A stretch of 63,469 bases of DNA from Gemmatimonadaceae bacterium (lineage in GTDB: Bacteria > Gemmatimonadota > Gemmatimonadetes > Gemmatimonadales > Gemmatimonadaceae). The stretch lies in contig JADGQS010000002.1 in assembly GCA_017881585.1 (NCBI GenBank), forward strand, positions 1 to 63,469, written 5' to 3'. The translations under genes and the position numbers were made by a program. Shown here piece by piece: positions 57,758 to 63,469 of this stretch (positions are counted from its first letter, which is position 1; the number at the start of each line of letters is the position of its first letter). Under the pieces are notes generated by a model. That model ran no database searches, was not told the DNA's origin, and was given only the letters and a program-made list of their open reading frames with translations.

Positions 57758-58477
57758 CTACTGCACGACATTTACCGAATACGAGTTGTGATATACGCCG
57801 TCCAACACGAGCGAGCCGTTCTTCGCGTAGTGGAACAGGTTCGCGACCCCCGCGTTCGCAACGCCCGTATTGACCGCGATCGTCCAGTTCGTGCAAGAGG
57901 TTCCCGCTGCGGAGTTGCACGTAACCATCGCGCGGCCGGTGCCAGTCCAGTTCGGGCTCATGACGAGTTTGTGTTTCGTCTGGCCGCTCGAGAAATCGAC
58001 GCCGAACGAACAGTTGCCATTCACCGCGCCGACGGCCATCGTCAGCAAACTGACTTGCGCGTTGGCGGCGTTGTAGCAGCCAGTGTACACCTCGACGTTC
58101 GACGAGTAGCTGCCGTCCGGCACGGGGATCCCCTGCGACGCAAGTGTCAGCCGAACCGTTCGCGCCGACTGGCTGCCGAGGTACAGCTGCCAGCCACCGT
58201 CAGCTCCGATGTGGCTCGTGATGTTGTTGACCGCGGTGTAGGTTGCCGACGTCGAACCGTTGAAGTCGTCGCTGCGCGTGAGCAATGCGGCGCCAGACGC
58301 GTCGGCGTCGTACAATATCGAGGTGACGTTCGGGGTCGGAGGCGGTGGCGGCGACGACCTCGACTCCAGAATTGTCCCCGGCGCGACTCGCACGGACGTC
58401 GGGGTGGTGGTCTGGTCGCCGCAGGCGGCGAGGATCAAGGAAGCGGCCAGAACTGCAGTGCAGGCAGAACGCGACAT
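57758..58477 (-). CDS. Exported lipoprotein of unknown function
   Basis: Protein of 239 residues with a lipoprotein signal: AVLAASLILAAC lipobox, then a Thr/Pro-rich linker (RSSPPPPPTPNVTS). The mature domain is beta-rich with many Asn, Ser and Thr (SATYTAVNNITSHIGADGG, VNTGVANAGVANLFHYAKN) and four cysteines (GCYN, NCSFG, TCNS, SCTNW) that may form disulfides. I do not recognise it. ATG 58477 is chosen because it gives the signal peptide directly. It is divergent from the BTAD regulator, 154 nt away, and may be controlled by it. Confidence 0.65.
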   Translation of the reverse strand: MSRSACTAVLAASLILAACGDQTTTPTSVRVAPGTILESRSSPPPPPTPNVTSILYDADASGAALLTRSDDFNGSTSATYTAVNNITSHIGADGGWQLYLGSQSARTVRLTLASQGIPVPDGSYSSNVEVYTGCYNAANAQVSLLTMAVGAVNGNCSFGVDFSSGQTKHKLVMSPNWTGTGRAMVTCNSAAGTSCTNWTIAVNTGVANAGVANLFHYAKNGSLVLDGVYHNSYSVNVVQ

Positions 58478-58631
58478 CGCATGGCTCCAGGAGGGTTGTG
58501 AGGAACGCATTCTACAGGCGCGCGGTCATCGCCCGGTCAGGCACGGTCAAACGCATGCTGCAGAACACGTTGCAGGTCCGTAATCGAGTGGCTGCGAACG
58601 CGCCGCGGAGACGCGGGGGCCGCCGCATTCG

Positions 58632-61235
58632 ATGCCGGCCATGCTGACGCTCATAACGCTCGGCGGGCTGACCGTCCGCGGTGAGAGTGCGCCGCCCGAC
58701 ACGTCACGCGTGCGGAAGCCGCTCGCGCTTCTCGCTGTCGTGGCGGCCGGCACCACTGCCGGCATCAGTCGAGACCGACTCCAGGCGCTCTTCTGGCCGG
58801 AAAGCGATGCGGAACGCGCGCGTGGCGGATTGAAGCAGGCACTCTACGCCATCCGCCAAACGCTCAGCGTCGACCCATTCTCTCCTCACGCCTCGAACGT
58901 CGTCCTCGATCGAGCGGTGTTGTCGGCCGATTTCACGCAGTTCGAGGGCCACGTGCGAGCCGGCGAGCTGGACGCCGCAGTCGCTCTCTACAACGGGCCC
59001 TTTCTCGACGGCGTGTATCTCAAGGATGTTCCCGAATTCGAGCGATGGGTGGAGACCGAGCGCTCGCGACTCGCCGGAATGTGCGGACGGGCGCTGGAAC
59101 TGCTCGCGGCGGGCGCGGCGGAACGGCAGGACTTCTCCGCGGCCGTCGATTGGCGTAGACGACGCGTGGAAATCGACCGGTTGGATGGACGTTCGGAGCT
59201 TCTGTATATGGAGGCGCTCGCCGCGGCCGGCGATCCCGAAACGGCGATTCGTCACGCGAGCATTCACTGCAAACTGGTCCGCGCCGAGCTCGACGAAGAG
59301 CCAGATGAAGAAGTCCTCGAGCTCGCCGAGCAGTTGCGCGTGCTGCCGGCGCGGACGCCGGCCAAGCCGATGACTCGTATGCCGGTCCCGGATGACAACG
59401 CCGCCGCGCCTCCAACGACAACAGGGGAGATCGCGGACGCGCGACTCGCAACGCCACTCGCGGCTCTCCCACGACTGCGTTCGCGCTCCGTCGCGATGGC
59501 GCTGGTCGTAGCCGCTTTAGCGTTTGCCGCCTATGTCGCGATTCGAGTCCGATACCCGCCTGTCATTCCCGGAACGACCGCGCTCGTGGTGCAAGCGCCG
59601 GCGGGCGATACGGCGTTGTCACGCCTCGCCAGCCTGTCTCGCGGTCAGCTGTCGTTGCAGATTTCGCGTTTCGCGCCGATGCTGTTGCTTCGACCGAGCC
59701 CGGATCAGCCGGCGCGCGACGACCGCGATCCGATCTCCCTCGCGCGATCATCTCGCGCGGAGCACGTCGTTCTTGCACGTTTTCGCCGAGCGGGCGAGCG
59801 CGTCGTCGTCGAGCTGCAGTTGCTGGATACTCAAAGCGGTCACGTGTTGCTCCAAGCTGAAATAACGTCGGCTCCAGCAGCGACCGCGGACTCGCTCGTG
59901 GGGTGGTTGCCCGAACGGGCGATCGGCATGGTGAGGGTATTCTCCGACAGCGCCGTCGGTCCGTGGCTTCGCGCGGGCGCGAATCCGCCGACGCTGGCCG
60001 CATTTGAGGAGTTTGCCCGCGGCTTGGACGTTGTCCGTGGCACGAGTCGCGCCGTCCCGGAGTTTGTAGGAAGCGCCGCGGCGTTTCACGGGACGGCGGT
60101 TGGCTGGGAGCAGGAGGTCGCACAGGAAGCCGCGGTCGCCGTCGAACACTTCGCACGCGCGGCGCGACTCGATACCTCGTTTATCGCGGCGAAGATCTGG
60201 TTGATCGATCAGGCCGATCGGCTGCCGAACGGACGAGGGCTCGTCGACTCCGTCGTGTCGGAAGCGATGCGGCAGCGGGGACGACTTTCGGAGTACGACC
60301 GGCTGTATCTGGACAGAGAATTGGCGCATGTACGCGGTGACGTCGATGCGGTGTACGGCCTCTCCAAGCGCCTTCTTGCGCTGGCGCCCGACGCGGCCGA
60401 CGCGCAGGTCGGGTATGTCGACGCAAGCATGGCCGCGCGTCACTACGGTGCGGCGCTCGCCGAACTGCAGGCGATCGATCGTTCGCGCGGCGCTCTCGCC
60501 GGAATCTCCATGCTCGACAAGTGGGAACTCGAGGCGCATCACGTTCGCGGCGAGTTCGACGCGGAGCTGACGGTTTGGCGGGCCATGGCCGCGAAGCATC
60601 CAGACGACTACTTCGTATGCGTGCTCGGCATGGCGCCGTACGCCGCGCGCGGAATGGAGACGCAGGTCGACTCGCTTGCGGATGCCTGCGCGAGGATGGG
60701 TGACGGCCCTGGATTGATTCCACTTCGATCCCTCGTCGATTTTGCGTTGCCGGAGTATCTGGCGCACGGCTATCCGGCGGCGGCCAGGCGTGCGCTGGAG
60801 CGAGTCACGCCTCGGTTCGTCGAGCTGGGAAAGACGCAGGCGCCGAAGCGCATGGCACTCGGCGCCAAGCAGACAGCCATGGCCGATTGGGCGGCAGCGC
60901 GCCGCAGCTACACGCCGCCACCGGGAATGGAGAGCGATTATTTCTTCGTGACGAACGGCGTCATCGCAGTCCACCTTGGTGACACTCTGGCCGTGAATCG
61001 CACGCGCCGCGCGATCGCCGGCTGGGCGCAGACGCGCTACACGCACGGGGCGGACGCTGCCGCCGAAGGGCTTCTGGCGCTGGCGGCGGGAGACACGAGC
61101 TATGCGATCGGTGATCTCCGCGTCGCCATGCGCCTCGGTGCGAGCCCGGAGCGCGACGATTGGTATCACGACATTCGGCTCACGGCGCTGCGCGCAAATC
61201 CACGCTTTAAGGCGATTCTCGCCGAGCAACCATGA
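58632..61235 (+). CDS. Membrane-anchored BTAD-type transcription regulator
   Basis: Protein of 867 residues. The N-terminal winged helix (TLGGLTVRGESAPPD, RKPLALLAVVAA, RDRLQALFWPESDAERARGGLKQ) leads into the bacterial transcriptional activator domain (LSADFTQFEGHVRAGELDAAVALY, FLDGVYLKDVPEFERWVE, about residues 95-245). One membrane helix follows near residue 285 (RSVAMALVVAALAFAAYVAI). The remaining 560 residues would be outside and look like TPR/helical repeats (LSEYDRLYLDRELAHVRGD, YGLSKRLLALAPDAADAQ). This is a SARP-like DNA-binding protein fixed to the membrane with an exterior sensor. ATG 58632 or the ATG three codons later is the start. Confidence 0.82.
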   Translation: MPAMLTLITLGGLTVRGESAPPDTSRVRKPLALLAVVAAGTTAGISRDRLQALFWPESDAERARGGLKQALYAIRQTLSVDPFSPHASNVVLDRAVLSADFTQFEGHVRAGELDAAVALYNGPFLDGVYLKDVPEFERWVETERSRLAGMCGRALELLAAGAAERQDFSAAVDWRRRRVEIDRLDGRSELLYMEALAAAGDPETAIRHASIHCKLVRAELDEEPDEEVLELAEQLRVLPARTPAKPMTRMPVPDDNAAAPPTTTGEIADARLATPLAALPRLRSRSVAMALVVAALAFAAYVAIRVRYPPVIPGTTALVVQAPAGDTALSRLASLSRGQLSLQISRFAPMLLLRPSPDQPARDDRDPISLARSSRAEHVVLARFRRAGERVVVELQLLDTQSGHVLLQAEITSAPAATADSLVGWLPERAIGMVRVFSDSAVGPWLRAGANPPTLAAFEEFARGLDVVRGTSRAVPEFVGSAAAFHGTAVGWEQEVAQEAAVAVEHFARAARLDTSFIAAKIWLIDQADRLPNGRGLVDSVVSEAMRQRGRLSEYDRLYLDRELAHVRGDVDAVYGLSKRLLALAPDAADAQVGYVDASMAARHYGAALAELQAIDRSRGALAGISMLDKWELEAHHVRGEFDAELTVWRAMAAKHPDDYFVCVLGMAPYAARGMETQVDSLADACARMGDGPGLIPLRSLVDFALPEYLAHGYPAAARRALERVTPRFVELGKTQAPKRMALGAKQTAMADWAAARRSYTPPPGMESDYFFVTNGVIAVHLGDTLAVNRTRRAIAGWAQTRYTHGADAAAEGLLALAAGDTSYAIGDLRVAMRLGASPERDDWYHDIRLTALRANPRFKAILAEQP

Positions 61236-61241
61236 CGAACG

Positions 61242-61318
61242 AGCCCTGGCATCGAGCGCATTCGAGCGACTCGTCGCCAGGGCTAATCACCGATTACCAA
61301 TGACCAACGGCCTATTAC
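61242..61318. repeat. Element R4: hairpin plus heptamer array
   Basis: AGCCCTGGC (61242-61250) pairs with GCCAGGGCT (61276-61284), with CGAG/CTCG pairing inside. It is followed by AATCACC GATTACC AATGACC AACGGCC. The hairpin matches that of R3 in base order (GCCCTG ... CAGGGC), and in both places the array leads toward a desaturase 3' end. It lies between the convergent BTAD and desaturase genes and may stop transcription from both. Confidence 0.75.
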
Positions 61319-61352
61319 TCGCCGTATCAGGTCAACAAGAGATCCGTTTCTC

Positions 61353-62396
61353 TTATCTGCCTTTCCGCCTCAGATCCTTGAACCGAATCATGTGCCTCTG
61401 CTGCTCATCGTACAGCGTCAACCCCAGCGCCCGAACCCCCTTCCGGATCGTCATCACCGGCGCCTCGTGGAAGATCGGGTTCTCGTCGTGCGCCCGCTGC
61501 AGCATGTAATTCGGAATGCGCGGCCCGAGATGATGCACGTGGTGCAGTCCGATGCTCCCGGTGAACCACTGGAGCACCCTCGGCAACCGCAGATATGAGC
61601 TCCCCTGGACCGCGGCCGTCGCGTAGTCCCAGTTCTCGTGCGATTCCCAGTACGCGTCCTCGAACTGGTGCTGCACGTAGAACAGCCATACGCCCGCCAT
61701 CGTCGCGAGATAGTACGCCGGCAGGTAGATGACCAGCAGCGACTGCGCGCCCGCGGCGAGTATCAGCGTCGCGATGAGCCCGCCGATTGCCACGTTCGTC
61801 ATCCACACGTTCCAAAGCTGCTTCGTGCCGGTCGCGATCCCGCGTGAGCGGAAGCGCTGCAGCACCATCATGTGCAAGGGTCCAAGCCCGAGCAGGACCG
61901 CCGGATTGCGGAACAGCCGGTAGCGGAACCGCCCCCATCTGTTGAGCGCGAGGTACTCGCGCACGGTGATCGTGGTGACGTCGCCATTGCCGCGCCGGTC
62001 GAGATCGCCCGAGGAGGCGTGGTGCAGGGCGTGCTCCCGCCGCCACTGCGCGTATGGGGTCAGGGTGAGGACGCCGGTGATGAAGCCGACGGTGTCGTTG
62101 ACCTTGGGCCAGGGCAGGAACGACCCGTGCGAGCAGTCGTGCATGATGATGAACGTCCGGATGATGAATCCGGCGGCCGGCAGGATCAGGGCGATCGTCA
62201 CCAATGGCGCCACATGGAGCATCCGGTGCATGGCCACGAGGGTCACTACCAGCAGGCCCAGCGTCGTCACCAATTGAAAGAGCGACCGGCCCACGTGCGA
62301 TCCCTGATAGCGAGCGACTACTTTACGCCAGTCAGAGGCACGGGACTCGGGCCGCCCCGGAACTTCGTCGTTCACCTTCTCCGGTTCAGCACTCAT
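61353..62396 (-). CDS. Membrane fatty acid desaturase
   Basis: Integral membrane di-iron desaturase of 347 residues. The three histidine boxes are IIMHDCSHGSF, REHALHHASSGDLD and GLHHVHHLGPRIPNY, with hydrophobic segments between (VTTLGLLVVTLVAMH, VNDTVGFITGVLTL, LLVIYLPAYYLATMAGVWL). This set fits the omega-6/delta-12 type that acts on lipid-linked acyl chains with O2. It is divergent from cspA and could share cold regulation, which is inference. A relic of a second copy lies at 57603. Confidence 0.92.
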   Translation of the reverse strand: MSAEPEKVNDEVPGRPESRASDWRKVVARYQGSHVGRSLFQLVTTLGLLVVTLVAMHRMLHVAPLVTIALILPAAGFIIRTFIIMHDCSHGSFLPWPKVNDTVGFITGVLTLTPYAQWRREHALHHASSGDLDRRGNGDVTTITVREYLALNRWGRFRYRLFRNPAVLLGLGPLHMMVLQRFRSRGIATGTKQLWNVWMTNVAIGGLIATLILAAGAQSLLVIYLPAYYLATMAGVWLFYVQHQFEDAYWESHENWDYATAAVQGSSYLRLPRVLQWFTGSIGLHHVHHLGPRIPNYMLQRAHDENPIFHEAPVMTIRKGVRALGLTLYDEQQRHMIRFKDLRRKGR

Positions 62397-62543
62397 AGTA
62401 TTCTCCGTATTCTCCAGTTATCTCAATCTACCCCAAAGGGCGGAATTCGGACCGCCGGGGTGGGGAGGTTGCGCTAAGTGGAGGTATGCATTAGGCTTCG
62501 ATCAGGACAATTGCGCATTCGGCGCGCACGTCCGACTGACCAC

Positions 62544-62579
62544 AGGGCCCTGCTCTCGCGGTGGCCCTTTTGTTTTTGT
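62544..62579 (+). terminator. Intrinsic terminator or attenuator in the cspA leader
   Basis: AGGGCC (62544-62549) pairs with GGCCCT (62563-62568) and is followed at once by TTTTGTTTTT. It has the form of a Rho-independent terminator pointing toward cspA and ends about 42 nt before its ATG. The gene upstream faces away, so the hairpin either lies in the cspA leader as an attenuator or ends a small RNA made from 62397-62545. No promoter is clear. Confidence 0.6.
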
Positions 62580-62620
62580 CAGGCACAGCCGACGGTCTAA
62601 CACCAGTAAGGAGTAGCACA

Positions 62621-62833
62621 ATGCGTACGACAGGTACCGTGAAGTGGTTCAACGACGCGAAGGGCTTCGGATTCATCACGCCCGAAGACGGCGCGAAGGA
62701 CTGCTTCGTCCATCATTCGGCCATCCAGGGCCAGGGTTTCAAGTCGCTTGCCGAAGGCGAGCGCGTGGAGTTCGACGTCGTGCAGGGCCAGAAGGGCCCG
62801 GCCGCGGAGAACGTCACCAAGCTCGGCTCGTAA
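62621..62833 (+). CDS. cspA: Cold-shock protein, CspA family
   Basis: Nucleic-acid-binding protein of 70 residues. The RNP motifs [15 protein letters not shown] and DCFVHHSAI are intact, and [17 protein letters not shown] ends the five-stranded barrel. It works as an RNA chaperone in the cytosol. AAGGAG lies eight bases before ATG 62621; the ORF track start at 62561 is in the leader. It is followed after 6 nt by rpsU. A terminator-like hairpin stands in its leader. Confidence 0.95.
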   Translation: MRTTGTVKWFNDAKGFGFITPEDGAKDCFVHHSAIQGQGFKSLAEGERVEFDVVQGQKGPAAENVTKLGS

Positions 62834-62839
62834 GTTCGA

Positions 62840-63031
62840 ATGATCGAAGTCAAGCTTGACGAAGGCGACAAGATCGACTGGGCGCTCAAAGCCTTCAAGA
62901 AGAAGGTGATGAAATCAGGGATCTTGCGTGAACTGCGGCGCAGGCGGCACTACGTGAAGCCGAGCGAGGCTCGGCAGCTCAAGTCCGCTGCGGCTCGCCG
63001 GCGAGGAAAACCGAAGCGTCAGGCTCGATAG
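62840..63031 (+). CDS. rpsU: Small ribosomal subunit protein bS21
   Basis: Basic protein of 63 residues reading VKLDEGDKIDWALKAFKKKV, then GILRELRRRRHYVKPSEARQ and an Arg/Lys-rich end. This is the bS21 pattern, in which the protein binds the 16S platform near the anti-Shine-Dalgarno. It is 6 nt after cspA and probably on the same transcript. Confidence 0.95.
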   Translation: MIEVKLDEGDKIDWALKAFKKKVMKSGILRELRRRRHYVKPSEARQLKSAAARRRGKPKRQAR

Positions 63032-63043
63032 CCAGGAGAGGCA

Positions 63044-63331
63044 ATGATCGGACCGTTCCAGTTCGAAGATGGTGGACGAGCGTATGCGTGCACCGTCGAA
63101 GAACGACGGACGGCGCCTATGGGAAAGTGGTGGTGGTTCGAAGTAAGCGGCGATGGGCAGCGATATGCTCCCTTCGAAGCTGAAACGAAAGACACACAGA
63201 CCTCGGTGAAGTCCCGCGTCATCGCTTTTTACAACGCCCGGCTTGAACGCCTCGCGCAACCCGTCGTGCCCAGGCAACACTGGGCCCGCCGGGACAAACC
63301 GGCAGCTCCCGCTGCGCCCAAGGAAACTTAG
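63044..63331 (+). CDS. Small conserved protein of unknown function
   Basis: Protein of 95 residues: a beta-rich part with GGRAYACTVEERRTAPMGKWWWFEVSGDG in pieces, then a helix (SVKSRVIAFYNARLERLAQ) and a Pro/Ala tail. I do not recognise it. It lies 12 nt after rpsU with AGGAGAGG before the ATG and ends in a strong terminator, so cspA-rpsU and this gene form one transcription unit. Confidence 0.7.
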   Translation: MIGPFQFEDGGRAYACTVEERRTAPMGKWWWFEVSGDGQRYAPFEAETKDTQTSVKSRVIAFYNARLERLAQPVVPRQHWARRDKPAAPAAPKET

Positions 63332-63352
63332 GCTTGCGGAACTGAAAATCAG

Positions 63353-63394
63353 ATGCGCGCGGTCACCTCGGTGGCCGCGCGCATTTGCCTTTTA
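63353..63394 (+). terminator. Strong intrinsic terminator after the cspA-rpsU unit
   Basis: ATGCGCGCGG (63353-63362) pairs with CCGCGCGCAT (63375-63384); inside, CAC/GTG closes the loop CTCG. TTTGCCTTTT follows. This is a stem of about 14 bp with a U-rich tail. Confidence 0.85.
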
Positions 63395-63410
63395 ACGGCG
63401 AGTAATCGGT

Positions 63411-63469
63411 CGTTGGTCATTGGTCGTTGGTTCTTGGCAGTCGCTAATGACCAAGAACCAACGACCAAT
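63411..63469. repeat. Heptamer inverted-array element R5 at the window end
   Basis: The units ATCGGTC GTTGGTC ATTGGTC GTTGGTT CTTGG run into a 13-nt spacer. ATTGGTCGTTGGTTCTTGG (63419-63437) is then matched by its exact reverse complement at 63451-63469, the last base of the window. The window therefore ends at the boundary of a repeat. Confidence 0.85.

Noticed and set aside
1-63469. tRNA, rRNA, transposase, integrase or toxin-antitoxin genes
   Set aside because: None could be recognised. Gaps are mostly under 250 nt, and the only larger one (57421-57757) is explained by a repeat element and a gene relic.

Overview
The window is GC-rich, densely packed and bacterial, and it most resembles a Gemmatimonadota chromosome, possibly from a metagenome. 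This assignment is inference. It rests on small secreted proteins with the PAGQQPAPTDC-type signature, many exported S9, M20 and M28 peptidases and amidohydrolases, a 1069-residue BNR/VPS10-like propeller protein, BTAD-type and FecR-type regulators, a plug-domain protein and an SthA transhydrogenase. No rRNA, tRNA, CRISPR array, transposase or phage gene is visible. The last bases of the window are a repeat palindrome, where an assembly could break.

Layout. 1-4.0 kb: end of a dearomatising operon with a 2-hydroxyacyl-CoA dehydratase/benzoyl-CoA reductase-type subunit (partial), its ATP-dependent activase, an acyl-CoA ligase with a Cys-rich tail, and a Had-type 6-hydroxycyclohex-1-ene-1-carbonyl-CoA dehydrogenase. 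4-9.1 kb: hemerythrin, two alpha/beta hydrolases, an unknown protein and a DEAD-box helicase. 9.1-12.7 kb: pseudopilin, small lipoprotein, SGNH hydrolase, a SelW-like selenoprotein read through an in-frame UGA (absent from the ORF track), phosphofructokinase and a small secreted protein. 12.8-18.9 kb: HrpA/B-like helicase, a relic of a hydroxypyruvate isomerase, CGNR regulator, YjjX-like NTPase, YbgC-like thioesterase and sthA. 18.9-28.1 kb: ispH, epimerase, S9 peptidase, conserved protein, fahA and a YetF-like protein, mostly joined by 4-nt NTGA overlaps, followed by a PD40 protein and a methyltransferase lacking its SAM-binding core. 28.2-36.7 kb: membrane protein, ABC-F, Rieske pair, acyl-CoA dehydrogenase operon with a broken FAD oxidoreductase at its head, MetX-like hydrolase and plug protein. 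36.8-48.9 kb: DinB/M20/amidohydrolase operon, acyl-ACP desaturase-like protein, M28 peptidase, S9 peptidase and BNR propeller. 49-54.3 kb: a minus-strand cluster of DinB, RDD and acetamidase genes followed, after three 23-bp repeats, by two membrane proteins with unusual His motifs. 54.4-63.5 kb: DEAD-box helicase, FecR protein, lipoprotein, BTAD regulator, fatty acid desaturase, and cspA-rpsU with one small gene.

The most notable items are the UGA-containing SelW homologue with a SECIS-like hairpin and an ATGA overlap with pfkA; the dearomatising operon; a family of heptamer repeats arranged as inverted arrays, twice joined to a large hairpin and a desaturase 3' end; a perfect 58-bp palindrome; two likely CTG start codons at CTGA overlaps; and the paired membrane proteins with a duplicated D-x2-WH-x3-G-x-D-x(4,5)-PPH motif. 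Four decayed gene remnants lie in the window. All functional calls come from reading motifs by eye; no database search or folding program was run.
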